Shown: piece after piece, positions 49,216 through 59,655 of the stretch
Layout of the letters: each line of letters opens with the position of its first letter
Numbering within the stretch: position 1 is the first letter of the stretch
Source of the DNA: Bifiguratus adelaidae
Taxonomy: Eukaryota > Mucoromycota > Endogonomycetes > Endogonales
Direction: 5' to 3'
Length of the DNA stretch: 64,000 nt
Assembly: GCA_002261195.1 (NCBI GenBank)
Contig: MVBO01000016.1
Span: forward strand, 62,001-126,000
Translations under genes and position numbers: made by a program
Notes under the pieces: model-generated
Told to the model about the DNA's origin: nothing
The model's input: the letters and a program-made list of their open reading frames with translations, nothing else
Database searches by the model: none

Positions 49216-49878
49216 ATGGCGTCGCTCAATGACATTAACATCAAGGCTATTCGTTCTACAAGAACGATAAAGTACCAGTCTGTACCGTATATAAAGAAGA
49301 TTCCAGAGAGTGACGGAGAAGAAGGCTTCTTCTTTCATCACTTTCCCCTACGGTTCGGTATCCAGTGGTCCTCCAAAGCCATTTCCCTCAACAGCACCGG
49401 CTTTCTCTACCTCACCAACAAGCGCCTCGTCCTCTTACCGGAGACCGCCACTCACGAGTTTACGTCCTTTGGCATTCGTCTCAACCAAGTCGTTTCCTTT
49501 AAGACACGTTTTTCCGCCACACCCAGCGTCGTTGAGTTGGTCGCCTGCACCTGGGAACAGGACAAGTACGCCATCTCCCTCACCTTTCATCATGACGAAA
49601 TAGCCCGTGCTGAAGTCTTCAAGGACTACCTCAAGATGATTATGGAAACAGAGCAAGGATTGCGACGAAGTGCAGCCCAAGGACCTCGTCCCCAGGGATT
49701 GGCAGAGGCAACCGTCCTGGCCTATGAAATGCCTCCCGACTATCGGTCCATTGGATCAGATGCTTCTCTCGCCGACACTTTGGATCATACCTCCAATCTA
49801 CAAGAGTATCGCACTGCTCGTAATGCAGCCATATGGACCACCCTACGAGAGAGCGACCGTCCACCGGCCTATGTATAA
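49216..49878 (+). CDS. WBP2-like GRAM-domain protein with C-terminal PPxY
   Basis: A 220-residue intronless protein like animal WW-domain-binding protein 2. The start at 49216 (CTCATGGC) is the first ATG. The N-terminal GRAM (PH-like) domain is visible in SKAISLNSTGFLYLTNKRL, TSFGIRLNQVVSFKTRF and VELVACTWEQDKYAISLTF. The C-terminus has two Pro-Tyr motifs, EMPPDYRSI and the terminal DRPPAYV, of which PPAY is the consensus WW-domain ligand. In animals WBP2 binds Nedd4-type ligases and YAP. Here a Rsp5-like ligase is the likely partner, by inference. Confidence 0.85.
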   Translation: MASLNDINIKAIRSTRTIKYQSVPYIKKIPESDGEEGFFFHHFPLRFGIQWSSKAISLNSTGFLYLTNKRLVLLPETATHEFTSFGIRLNQVVSFKTRFSATPSVVELVACTWEQDKYAISLTFHHDEIARAEVFKDYLKMIMETEQGLRRSAAQGPRPQGLAEATVLAYEMPPDYRSIGSDASLADTLDHTSNLQEYRTARNAAIWTTLRESDRPPAYV

Positions 49879-49949
49879 TATAAGACTAGAGAACAATGGC
49901 TTTCGCCTCGTCCAATCATTCCAGTCCGCGTTATTGTCGACGTCACGCT

Positions 49950-49975
49950 TTTCTCTCCCTCTCTCTCTCTCTTCC
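49950..49975 (+). repeat. CT-rich tract ahead of Sec61-beta
   Basis: Pyrimidine run dominated by CT repeats, 26 bases before the Sec61-beta start exon. Confidence 0.6.
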
Positions 49976-50000
49976 AGTCTCGCGCACTTACTCCACACGA

Positions 50001-50480
50001 ATGGTAAGTGAGACGCGGGCTATCAACTGCATAGAGGCTAACCATGGCGCAGTCTGACGCTTCCACATCGACTACGCCCAAAGGAACTGTGAGGTAAGTG
50101 GAGACATGCCAAGCATGAGGTCTAGATGAGATTAGAGACCTGAATGGCCGATGCTCACATGTGTTATAGGAGGCGCGTCGTGTCCCGATCGGCTTCGGGA
50201 GCGCAAAGCAGACCCGCTGGTGGCTCTACAAGCAGCATGCTTAGGATATATTCTGATGACTCTCCTGGATTGCGAGTGTAAGTGACGGGAAGGCGATTGC
50301 GGAGTGGAGCGGTTGTATTGCCAAGGGGCTGTGGGCTGGATGCATGGACCTTGCTCGTCGTCCATGTGGTCCCCCGTGGTTGCGCACTCGAGGCATGCGA
50401 TCGTTTCAATGGCTGGAAAACGTGCACTGATCAGATCAACTCACCTGTCTTCTCTGCCTTTGCTCCTCTTTTGCTCCACT

Positions 50481-50518
<38 letters not shown>

Positions 50519-50723
50519 CGTCATTGCCTGAATCCATCGCATGTTCACCTCGATGTCTCGCTCTCTTTGACGCTTACGATTTTGTCATGCTCTTTCATCC
50601 GCTCTTCACGTCCACCCCTATTTCCCCACACACAGTGATCCCGTCGTTGTCCTCGTCTTGTCGCTCTGCTTCATCGCTTCAGTCTTTGGTCTCCACATTG
50701 TTGGCAAATTCCTTCGCAAATAA
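50001..50723 (+). CDS. Sec61 translocon beta subunit
   Basis: The small tail-anchored beta subunit of the ER Sec61 translocon (Sbh1). Exons: ATG alone at 50001-50003, then 50053-50093, 50170-50277 and 50636-50723, giving 79 residues. RRRVVSRSASGAQSRPAGG and SMLRIYSDDSPGLRVDPVV are the hallmark cytosolic part, followed by the tail anchor VLVLSLCFIASVFGLHIVG. The first intron has a GTAAGT donor and a CTAAC branch point 15 bases before the acceptor, which argues for ATG 50001; otherwise translation would start at 50044 and add one residue pair (MAQSD instead of MSD). The third intron is 358 nt, far longer than others here, and contains a (TC)16 microsatellite. Confidence 0.9.
50485..50516 (+). 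repeat. (TC)16 microsatellite inside Sec61-beta intron
   Basis: Perfect dinucleotide repeat on the transcribed strand, in the 3' half of the 358-nt intron (50278-50635), about 120 bases before the acceptor. Confidence 0.9.
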
Positions 50724-50826
50724 AGCAACCTGAGAGCATCTCTCTGCTAGGTCAACGGCCACATTGTAGTGATCCATTTTTGCCCCAAGGGACGAATTTC
50801 TTCTCTTCGATACTGCATAGAGTCAC

Positions 50827-52035
50827 ATGATGACCCAAGGCATTGCTGACTTCAAGGATAGAACTCATCCAGATACTCTTGTCCTCTTTGATGTGGACGG
50901 TACATTGACACCTGCTCGTCAGGTAAGTTGCAAGACACGTCATGGTCCTATTGTCACCAAGATGGCCCAACGCGTTGGACACCTCATCATGCACGCTGAT
51001 GAACGTGATGCGTTGTCTGACGGTGTCCATTTCCCACTCTCTGGACTCACACGATCACTCTACCTCTGTATCTCACCATCTGCAGCAAGTAACTCCTGAG
51101 ATGCTAGAGTTGCTTGCAGACCTGAGAAAGAAGGTCGTCATTGGCTTTGTGGGTGGTTCTGACTTTGCCAAGCAAAAGGAACAGTTGGGAGAGAATGGTA
51201 AGTGGGCATACATGATGGATCGAGTGGTTGATCTGATCGCACGTTGGTTTAGCTGTGGATATCTTTGACTATTGCTTTTCCGAGAATGGCTTAACGGCCT
51301 TTAAGCTTGGTCAGACGCTTGCTTCTGCGGTAGGGATAGATTCAATGTTGCGTATACCTTGCTGATCTGGCATGTTTAGAGCTTCATTGGATGGATTGGA
51401 GAAGAAAAGTACCAGCAATTGGTCAATTACATTCTCCGCTACATTGCGGATTTGGATATCCCTCGCAAGAGGCAAGTGAGCGTGCAAATAAGCAGAAAGC
51501 AGTAAGACTGACCTGAAGTTGACAGAGGTACCTTTGTTGAGTTCCGTAATGGCATGATCAATGTGTCTCCGATTGGCCGAAACTGCAGGTAAGCGATTCT
51601 ATGGCTATCTAATGATGTGAAAGCGCTAAGCATAGCATACAGTCACCCAGAGCGTAACGAATTTGAAAAGTACGATCTCGCTAGAGGCATCCGTGCCAAA
51701 TTCGTGGAGGATCTCAAGGCTCAGTTCTCTCACCTTGACCTGACCTACTCCATTGGCGGTCAAATCTCCTTTGACGTTTTTCCTACTGGATGGGACAAGA
51801 CTTACTGCTTGAGACATGTCAAGGATGAAGGTTTCAAGACCATTCACTTTTTCGGTGACAAGACGTACAAGGTACGTTGATCGAATGCTTCAATGTATAC
51901 CCATCCGCTCATTTGCATATACGCTATGGATTAGGGAGGCAATGATTATGAAATCTACACCCATCCCGATGTCGTTGGTCACTCTGTCACCTCGCCCGAT
52001 GACACCATGGCTGAGTTGAAGAAGCTCTTTTTCTA
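50827..52035 (+). CDS. SEC53: Phosphomannomutase (SEC53/PMM)
   Basis: A cytosolic HAD-superfamily enzyme that converts mannose-6-phosphate to mannose-1-phosphate for GDP-mannose, glycosylation and GPI anchors. Exon 1 starts at ATG 50827 and ends at 50922; the next begins at 51086, with at least five exons in total. The catalytic DxDxT is [43 protein letters not shown] and [17 protein letters not shown] are PMM signatures, and [17 protein letters not shown] carries the second metal-site region. The first intron is unusually long at 163 nt. The start codon overlaps a TCACATGA element. The gene sits 103 bases downstream of Sec61-beta, another secretory-pathway gene, but on separate signals as far as can be seen. 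Confidence 0.93.
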
Positions 52036-52144
52036 AGCAAGGTGTCTGTCCATGAGGGATCATCATAATATCCTCGATCCAATCCACTCTCTATAGAATA
52101 CACTCGTTCTCCATCTCCTTGACTCTTTTCGTTTTTACCTTCCT

Positions 52145-52164
52145 TCTCTCTCTCTCTCTCTCTC
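52145..52164 (+). repeat. (TC)10 tract between SEC53 and COQ9
   Basis: Dinucleotide repeat within the 196-bp spacer, 68 bases before the COQ9 start, likely in the COQ9 promoter or 5' UTR. Confidence 0.8.
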
Positions 52165-52231
52165 TTCTCTAGTCGCCACTCTTTTCACACTTTCCTTCCC
52201 TTCCCTTCTTTAATCATTCACGCAATATTTC

Positions 52232-53452
52232 ATGTATCGCTCACTGCGTCGGTATGGTCCTCAGGTGGTTCGACTAGCACCGAAGCTATTGCGTCCTCTA
52301 TCGACAACAGTACGACGCATGGAAGCGTCTACATCGTCAACGAAGAACGCTCGTGAGCACAGATCACCATTCAGGCAAGTCGGGATGGGTAGAAGACCAA
52401 CATTTGGAACATTCCGCTGACACTACTCTTCTCTAGTGCGCCTCCTGAACATGAAGCAAGTGCCACGTTAAGCGCCATTCTCGCCAAGGCGCTCACCTTC
52501 GTCCCCGCTCACGGCTGGACGACCGAATCACTCGTCTTGGGCGCGCAAAGCCTTGGACTGGCCAGTTCAGCGCATGGATCGATTCAAGGGGGTCCTGTAG
52601 GCTTGGTCCTCTATTTCATGGAACAAGGACGACAGCACATGTTGAGCGAGTGGTCTCGACGCGATACGAGCGGGTAAATAGTCGAGGCATTGTGTGATTG
52701 AGGGCTGATTCGGATGATGTGTAGGTTGAGAACGGATGAAAAGATTCGACAGTTGATCGAGATTCGTCTCGATTACCTCAAACCTGTGATTCAGCGATGG
52801 CCAGAGGTAAGGAACTTTCGGTGGCACGAGTAGGATCGTGTTGCCTCATTCAGAGTTGTAGGCATTGGCTCTGTTGGCTCAAGCCCCGTCAAGTGTTGGT
52901 AACTCTGTGGGACATTTGGCGCAACTGGTGGATGACATGTGGCATTGCGCTGGAGACAAGTCAGCGGATGTAAGTTCAAGGCCATGGGCAATATCACGCG
53001 ATGCGTCGACTCATGCTCGTTCAATTTAGATGAATTGGTATTCGAAACGAGCCATGCTGGCGACCGTATACACATCAACAGGTTAGCACGATTTATCATT
53101 CACCTTGTACTGGCACGCCGGCTCATTATGCCGTCCATTCGTAGAACTCTACATGACACGCGATCAATCACCCGATTTTCGAGAGACCTACAAATTCTTG
53201 GAGCGGCGGCTCCAAGACGTGGCGACCGTTGGAAGTGCTACACGACAGGTAAGCGCAACATTCAGCATGTACTTACACGCAAATCCGATATCAACCCGTA
53301 TTATACTCTAGTTATCCACCATGCTCGAATTTGGTCTACGGTCCGCTATCGGCATTGCCGCCTCGGTAAGCGATCAAATGCCAGTGACTTTTTGTTCGTT
53401 CGCTGGCTTATCCACACCTCTATAGCGCGGCAACAATATCAAATCCAGTTAG
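52232..53452 (+). CDS. COQ9: Ubiquinone biosynthesis protein COQ9
   Basis: A mitochondrial matrix lipid-binding protein of the coenzyme Q synthome that presents intermediates to the hydroxylase Coq7. The start MYRSLRRYGPQVVRLAPKLL is an Arg-rich, acid-free presequence. Helical TetR-like segments follow: TLSAILAKALTFVPAHGWT, ESLVLGAQSLGLASSAHGS and GPVGLVLYFMEQGRQHM. The COQ9 C-terminal signature is MNWYSKRAMLATVYTSTELYM, DQSPDFRETYKFLERRLQD, then a final amphipathic helix. About seven exons. The last junction (S|RGNNIKSS) gives the TAG at 53450-53452. The gene converges with the coiled-coil gene, 67 bases apart. Confidence 0.9.
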
Positions 53453-53519
53453 GAACCATGATCGCCTTGTACATTATATTCGCCATATAGACACACAATT
53501 ATACATGATACAGCATGCA

Positions 53520-54529
53520 TCATAATGAAAAGGATGACTCTTTGGGCATGGGCCCGTCCACTTGCGCCTCTGCCCCCTCATTGGCCATGCCCACATACAT
53601 ATCTCGTGAGGGGAGAGGATCGGAAGGCCGTGTCCCAAACCGTTTCTCGAGCGCCGAGATGGCTCGTGTAGACGATCGATCAAAGACGTCGTTCTCGGTG
53701 ACGGAAGCCACGGTATTCTGGGCCAAAAAGAGTGCCTCTCGGCTCAAATCTATGGCCTTGTGCGTCGTTTTCTGAAACCTGCAGGATGGGATGGATTAGC
53801 GCCGACTTGAAGGATTGGCGGCACTCACAGTTCGTTCTCGCCCACGCTCTTGCCGATCCCTTCGGTCGTCTTCCACAGGGTCGCACCCCATTTACCCAAT
53901 TCTTCAATAACGCCCTTGGAGGCATCATAGAAGTCAATCTCGTCAGGTGGGGGTCGTGCGCGAGGAGAAGCCGGGGATGGAGGTACAAAGTAGCCGAGAC
54001 GGGTCATGGAGGGTGTAAAGGGAGGTGAAAAGGCAGCGTATTGCATGGAGGGTGTGCGTACGAGGGGTTCATGGGTATCTGGAAGCTTACTGAGGTTCAA
54101 GTTCGGTTTACGCTTGGGTGTATTGAGGGTGCCCTTGTTGATGGCTGTCTTGCAAGCTGTATCGACCAGGACTTCTTGGTATCGTCGTCGAAGGAGGCTT
54201 AGTTCTTCTTCGTGAGCTTGGAGCTCGTCTCTGAGTTGTTTGACCTTGCGTTCCTTTTGAGCAAGAAACTGTTGGAGCTCTTGAAGTTGTTCGTTGGCTG
54301 AGGAAGCAGCGGTGACCTTGTCAGTCTCCTTTTCTGCTTGCGGGTGGGGCTTTTCGTCGTCGTCATGCTCATTCTCTTCATTCACCTCTTCCCCAAGAAT
54401 AGTCCGCAGCTCCTCCATGGAGAAGGAGCCCGTCGAGACGTTGGACGTGGACCTACTCCTATGTGGACCCTTGGGCGTCAAGCTCAGCCCAGAGAGGTCC
54501 AAGTCAAGGTCCTCGGATTCCTCCAACAT
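53520..54529 (-). CDS. Coiled-coil protein of unknown function
   Basis: A 319-residue protein I do not recognise. Exons are 54529-53829 and 53778-53520. The N-terminus is acidic (EESEDLDLDLSGLSLTPKG) and Ser-rich. A coiled coil of about 40 residues (QLQELQQFLAQKERKVKQL onwards, residues ~80-120) is followed by a Pro-rich linker (FVPPSPASPRARPPPDE). The region around LGKWGATLWKTTEGIGKSVG and AIDLSREALFLAQNTVASV is amphipathic and might bind membranes or a partner. It ends with a low-complexity Pro/Ser tail. The start codon lies 21 bases after the stop of the upstream OsmC gene on the same strand. Confidence 0.8.
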
Positions 54530-54544
54530 GGTGTGCTAAAAGGA

Positions 54545-54550
54545 GCTTTA
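54545..54550 (-). terminator. Poly(A) hexamer overlapping the OsmC stop region
   Basis: On the minus strand the end reads TTGTAATAAAGC, so AATAAA starts inside the stop codon TAA. The hexamer is within about 25 bases of the next gene's start codon, so cleavage would fall inside that gene's 5' coding region unless other signals are used. Confidence 0.5.
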
Positions 54551-55281
54551 TTACAACGCAGTCAGTGTGACATCCACGTTGCAGCGCGTCGCTCTACTGT
54601 AAGGACAGACTTCGTGCGCAGCTTCAATGACTTTTTGCACCTTGTCCTTGTCTAGACCGGGTGCGGATACTTGGAGCTCAACGGCAAGACCGAGCGCTTT
54701 AGTTTCGTCGGTGCCGATAGAGACATTGGCCGTCACTTTGGTATCCTCGGGAAGGTGGATTTTCATCTTGCCGGCCACCAAGTTCATGGCGCCTGAGACG
54801 GGCAGAGGTAGCCGAGCGGAAGCGAGGCGAATGAATGGTAGGTAAATGGGATATAATCAGGAGCGGGCGAGGGACATTAGGGACAAAGTCGGCAAAGAGA
54901 GGGAAAGCGGAAGGAAAGAGAAGGACGAGCCATGCATGAGCACAAGCAGAGCCACTTGAAACCATGCCTTACCTTGAAAGCATGCAGAATAGCCAGCAGC
55001 AAACAATTGTTCCGGGTTCGTCTTGTTTGGTTCACCAGGGCCTCCGAGACCCTTGGGCATGGTCAAGTGCAAGTCAAGCACGCCTGGATGGTGCATCAGC
55101 CTTTACCAAAAGTTGAGTATGCAAACCTACCGTCGCTAGAGGTCACATGGCCGTTACGACCACCGGTCGCCGTAGCGTGAGCGGTATACATTGGCTTGAT
55201 AGTGCTCATACTACGTATCGCCGACGTGCGCGAAACGGCGTGTATGGCACGCGTGGTCATTCTCAAGGGAGAGGCAAACAT
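54551..55281 (-). CDS. OsmC/Ohr-type peroxiredoxin-like protein, mitochondrial
   Basis: A 167-residue thiol peroxidase of the OsmC/Ohr family, which reduces organic hydroperoxides. Exons are 55281-55131, 55083-54973 and 54792-54551, with an unusually long second intron of 180 nt. The N-terminus [20 protein letters not shown] is an Arg/Ser-rich presequence consistent with mitochondrial import. [19 protein letters not shown] holds the first redox Cys and [17 protein letters not shown] the second, the usual Ohr pair. The conserved Arg of the active site would be in the N-terminal strand region. The family is typical of bacteria and widespread in fungi. Its TAA overlaps an AATAAA hexamer, directly before the next gene. 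Confidence 0.92.
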
Positions 55282-55404
55282 GGTGAATGTTGTCGTCGCT
55301 GTTGAAGAGAGCAATAGAGGAAAGAGAGGCAAGAAGTGATCCAGCCCCTGCTGGGTGTGCCATTCTGGCTTATCCAATCCACCGTCACAGTTTATAAGGG
55401 CGTG

Positions 55405-57291
55405 CTAAACGGCAACGCCATCCCAACATACACAACCATAGCCACCGGCCACCTTTTTGACACCATTCACACGCTGTTTTGTGGTCGGAAAGACCTTGTA
55501 GGGATTCATGATTCCTTTGGGATCGAGCAATTGCTTGATACGATCCATGGTCTCAATTACGGGTATAGGTTTGGTGTAGGCGAGATAAGGCGCCTTCATA
55601 AGACCGAGACCATGTTCTGCAGAAATGGAACCTGCGTTCTTGGCTGTCCATTCATACACAAACTCGTCCACTTGGGTCCGTAGGGCCTCTTCACGTCCGG
55701 GTTTCGGACGTGCGGGAATGGTCAAGTGCAAGTTTCCGTCGCCGACATGGCCGTATCCATAGACGGCCACGATTTCACCTGCTTGGCCCTTTTCATCATT
55801 TAAAAGCCCAGTTTCTCGCATCCATTGTCGGGTATCAGTGACGAGGGAATAGAGTTTTGGTAGAGACATCGATACGTCAAAGTGGATCGAGCATGGGCCG
55901 GTTTGGACAATGGCTTTGGGCAAATTGGATCGCCATGACCATATAGATGCTCGCTAAAGATATGGACGTTGATTCTCATGCTTGAAGGGATGCCACTGCT
56001 CTTTGACTGACCTCGTCCTGGCCTTGGGCGACCGCGATATGAGAAACTATGCCAGTGGTCTTGAGGTGATGGATCAATTCATCGACGGTCTGAAGGAATT
56101 ACGCGCTGAGAATTAGGTCTAATCAAACCTCTTGCACCACGCCCACCTGTTGATCACTTCCGGCGCCAGCAACTTCCATAATCACATAGAAAGGCTCCTT
56201 GTCCGAGATGGGCAGATTGCTCCCGTTTGGCACTTGCAAATTTCGAGATTTGACAACATTGATGGAGTCGAGATCCATGACTTCGAACGCAGAGATCAAG
56301 TGCGGTACACGCTCCATGACGGCTTTATACGCATCGACCACGCGCTCAAAGCTGTCGAGAGATAACATGAGGACCGAGACGCTGGGTCGAATTCTTTGTG
56401 TTTGGATCGATACGCCGGTAATGAATCCAAGTGTGCCTTCAGACCCTACAAACAGGTTCTTGAGGTGATACCCTGTGTTGTCCTTGCGCATGGTCGACAG
56501 ATTCTCTAGCAGCGTGCCATCGGCCAAGACCTAACATTGCAAGAGAGGTGTAAGCACATGCAGAGAAGTCGCCGAAAGAGATTTCCTACTGCTTCGATGC
56601 CCATGATACTGCCATGCAAGTTACCGAATCGCATAAGTCGGATGCCGCCGGCATTCGTCGCTACATTTCCCCCAATCCGGCATAGCTCCTTGGCCGGTAA
56701 ATCCAATGGCATTTGCCATCCCAGCGGCATCAGGTACTCATCCAGTTGAGCCAAGTTGCATCCAGCATCACACACGAGAGCTCCCGTCAAGGGCGAAAAG
56801 TGCCTGATTCGGACGAGTTTCTTGGTAGAGATGATGACTTCATCAAACACCGGTACCGAGCCTGGAGGTGTCGGTATGAGCCGTATTCATCTACAGCAAC
56901 CTTTAGATGCGCTCACCTCCACTGGCGCTCGTGTTGCCACTCTGGGGCACGATAGCAATCCCTTCTTTCCCACAATACTCTACGATTTGTCGAACTTGCT
57001 CTACGGTTTCGGGTATCACGACAACATTGCCTTCGGATCGGTATATATTGTACCAGTCTGTGGTAAAGGACAGGTACTGATTGGTAGGCGCGTCTGTGGG
57101 CTCTAAAAGTGCTTCAGCTCCAACCACGCTTTTGAAAAAGTCGATGTCGTCGGGGGTCAACTGGAAGCGTCGGGTTTAACCGAGACCAAGGAAATGTCAC
57201 TACGTACCTTCTTGAAGGGCTTGCGCTCCAAGTCGGGATTTTTGTCTTTTGTAAGACCGCTCAATGTAAACCCGTGATTGGCTGTTGTCAT
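55405..57291 (-). CDS. D-2-hydroxyglutarate / D-lactate dehydrogenase (FAD, D2HGDH-DLD type)
   Basis: An FAD-dependent dehydrogenase that oxidises D-2-hydroxy acids, most like D-2-hydroxyglutarate dehydrogenase (yeast Dld2/Dld3). ATG 57291 opens MTTANHGFTLSGLTKDKNP; no upstream ATG is in frame. FAD-binding PCMH motifs are VVIPETVEQVRQIVEYC, IVPQSGNTSASGG and CRIGGNVATNAGGIRLMRFG, then FVGSEGTLGFITGVSI. The C-terminal cap has KAIVQTGPCSIHFDVS, VYGYGHVGDGNLHLTIP with the metal-site His residues, and SISAEHGLGLMKAPYLAY, ending near LLDPKGIMNPYKVFP. At least four introns. The N-terminus has no clear mitochondrial presequence, so a cytosolic Dld3-like location is possible. Confidence 0.9.
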
Positions 57292-58095
57292 GGTGTGAGA
57301 GAGGGAGCGAAGCAAGAAGCGGAGGTATGCGGGGAAAGCCTTAAAAGGGAAATTTGATGGAAGCGCTAGAACAATGGAAGAAACGGTAACGGGCGTGCAG
57401 CTCTCAGGAAGAAAAAGTATAGGGAAAGGGACAGAGGCCGTAAAGAGCAGATATGCTCCTCCATGACGCACTTCTAGTCGTCTGAAAAGTTCCGAAACAT
57501 ATTGCGCTAGAGGCCTCTGTAACAGAGAGCATAATTTCTTGGGTCACCGTTAAATTTCGCAGACCCCTGGCGCAGCACATAACGTTTTATCTTCCTTCTT
57601 TCATTCCTCGGATTTAAGCCCTTTTTCCTACTTACCTGTTCATTCCCTAATGAATTGCTGCGATAGGCTTATGCAAGATGCGTAGTTGGGTCCGGGACAA
57701 AACCCTTGTACTGATATCTCGTCGGCGAGCATTAACCTCGGTGAAATGGAGGGCTCCAAATCCTGCCCTTCCTACCACCCCGCCAACTCGGTTGACCATA
57801 CAGACCTTCGAGGTATCTCACCTGGAACGCCACTGTGATGCCTATAACGGGATACGCCAAAGGATCAAATCGTGCAGATCAATGCACCAGTGCGCAATTT
57901 AAAGTGCAGACGTCATCAATATGACTAAGGAAATTCAGCCATTGCTTCCTGTGCTCGGGTCTGGTCCCCCTGCAGGATGCTGTCCTTGCTGCGGCAGGCC
58001 AATGTGCGATGACATGTTGCTGCGAGTTTTAATGTATAAAAGGATCTTTCCTTCCTTCTACTTGTTCACCCAAGTCGCACTTCACAAGGGCTTCC
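57292..58095. promoter_or_regulatory. Divergent promoter, D2HGDH / drug transporter
   Basis: 804 bases with a clean TATAAA at 58035-58040, about 55 bases before the transporter start. A 139-codon frame starting at ATG 57921 overlaps the transporter, but it begins upstream of the TATA box, so it is probably not in the mRNA. Confidence 0.5.
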
Positions 58096-59655
58096 ATGTT
58101 TCGGACACCATTTACAGACAAGCTCCCTTTGGCCCTACCGGCTGGCATCAAGAATGCCTTGGTTCTTGTGATTGCATGCACTGCTTCGTGTTTGGATATC
58201 ATGAACCTATCGGCTGTCAACATTGCTGTACCCACCATTGCTATAGATTTGGATTTGACGACATCCACGTTACCTTGGTTGATTGCATCCTACGCCATTG
58301 CATTTGCAGCGTTTTTGTTGCCGGCTGGCAAGCTTGGTGATCTTTATGGATATCGCCGCATTTTTATCATTGGTCTCGTTTTGTTTGGCATCACGTCGCT
58401 CATCAACGGAGTCTCGCCAAACATGTACATGCTGTTTGTTTTTCGAGCGTTGCAAGGGTTGGCTGCTGCCTGTACGGTTCCAAATGCTATTGCCATCGTA
58501 GCCAACAACTTTAGCTACTCGGAGGGAGCCCAACGTAAGGCGCTTTCGGCTTACGGAGGATCCGGTGCGGTCGGCTTTGTCCTTGGTCTCATTATCGGTG
58601 GTCTCCTGGCTGGCACTGCTGGTTGGCGATGGATCTTTTACATCTCCGCCATGCTGTCACTTGCCATGATCATGCTAGCTACTCTCTTCTTGCCAGACTT
58701 TCCTCGTGAAGGTGAGGCGGAAAAGATCGACTTCATTGGTTTTGCCATGGTCATTGCCGGTTTCATCCTCGTGATCTACGCTCTCAGTGATGGTCAATGG
58801 CACTTGGCTCGCGATCCAGTAACATTAGTGCTCGGTGTCCTCACCATTGCGGCGTTTCTGGTGTGGCAACGATTCTCTCCTCACCCGCTCGTACCACCGT
58901 CGTGGTGGCGCCGAACCAATTTTGCATCCTCCTTCTTTATTGGCTTCATTACCTATGCCACCTTCAATGGCTACATTTATACGATCACACTTACCTTTCA
59001 AGATGGTTTTGGTTACAGTGCCATTCAGACGGCCCTCTACTTTCTGGCTTCCGGTATAGTTTCCTTCATCGTGTCTAACCTCGTGGGATACATAACGCCG
59101 GCCATTGGGACCCAAGCCGCCATTATCGTTGGGGTATTGCTTACGCTTGGCGGCGAGATTGGCTCTCTCTTCTTTTCCCTCGATATCCTGTTCTGGAAGC
59201 TCATCTTTCCCATGACAGTAATCATTGCCATTGGGCTGCCCATTGTCTATATCGCGGCCCAGAATGCCATGATCATGCATTCGCCACCGAATGAGACGGG
59301 AACCGTAGGTGCCGTCTACAACACGGCAGCTCAACTTGGTTCAGGCGTTGGCTTAGCCATTATGACGGCTATCATTGGCGGCGTAAATTCTCCGGGCGCC
59401 AATGGCCTTGAGTTGCTTCGTGGTTATCATGGTGCATTATACGCCGGCATCGGCCTGGGGGGCGTCAACATATTGATTGCTATCTTCTTCATCAAGGAGG
59501 ACCGAAGCATTCGCAAAAATCCAAAGGAAGCAGATTTGGAGAGAGCGGAAGGCGAGCATCCATTGCCTTCAGATGGGTCCGATACGACTCTCCAGGGTGA
59601 AGAGATGCCGGTCAAGGTAGAGACAGTAGAAGTCTCTAGAGTAGAACACATTTAA
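58096..59655 (+). CDS. DHA2-type MFS multidrug transporter (14 helices)
   Basis: A 519-residue intronless MFS transporter of the drug:H+ antiporter-2 group, resembling fungal aminotriazole-resistance proteins. DIMNLSAVNIAVPTIAIDL in helix 1 and LDLTTSTLPWLIASYAIAFA are DHA2 motifs. GKLGDLYGYRRIF is motif A, and GSGAVGFVLGLIIGGLLAG in helix 5 is the antiporter motif C. GWRWIFYISAMLSL and WWRRTNFASSFFIGFI are also typical. It ends in a charged cytosolic tail (KEADLERAEGEH). Lack of introns contrasts with its neighbours but is common in this family. Substrates unknown. Confidence 0.92.
   Translation: MFRTPFTDKLPLALPAGIKNALVLVIACTASCLDIMNLSAVNIAVPTIAIDLDLTTSTLPWLIASYAIAFAAFLLPAGKLGDLYGYRRIFIIGLVLFGITSLINGVSPNMYMLFVFRALQGLAAACTVPNAIAIVANNFSYSEGAQRKALSAYGGSGAVGFVLGLIIGGLLAGTAGWRWIFYISAMLSLAMIMLATLFLPDFPREGEAEKIDFIGFAMVIAGFILVIYALSDGQWHLARDPVTLVLGVLTIAAFLVWQRFSPHPLVPPSWWRRTNFASSFFIGFITYATFNGYIYTITLTFQDGFGYSAIQTALYFLASGIVSFIVSNLVGYITPAIGTQAAIIVGVLLTLGGEIGSLFFSLDILFWKLIFPMTVIIAIGLPIVYIAAQNAMIMHSPPNETGTVGAVYNTAAQLGSGVGLAIMTAIIGGVNSPGANGLELLRGYHGALYAGIGLGGVNILIAIFFIKEDRSIRKNPKEADLERAEGEHPLPSDGSDTTLQGEEMPVKVETVEVSRVEHI

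Noticed and set aside
57921-58340. 139-codon frame overlapping the drug transporter
   Set aside because: It starts before the TATA box and overlaps a strongly supported gene in another frame.
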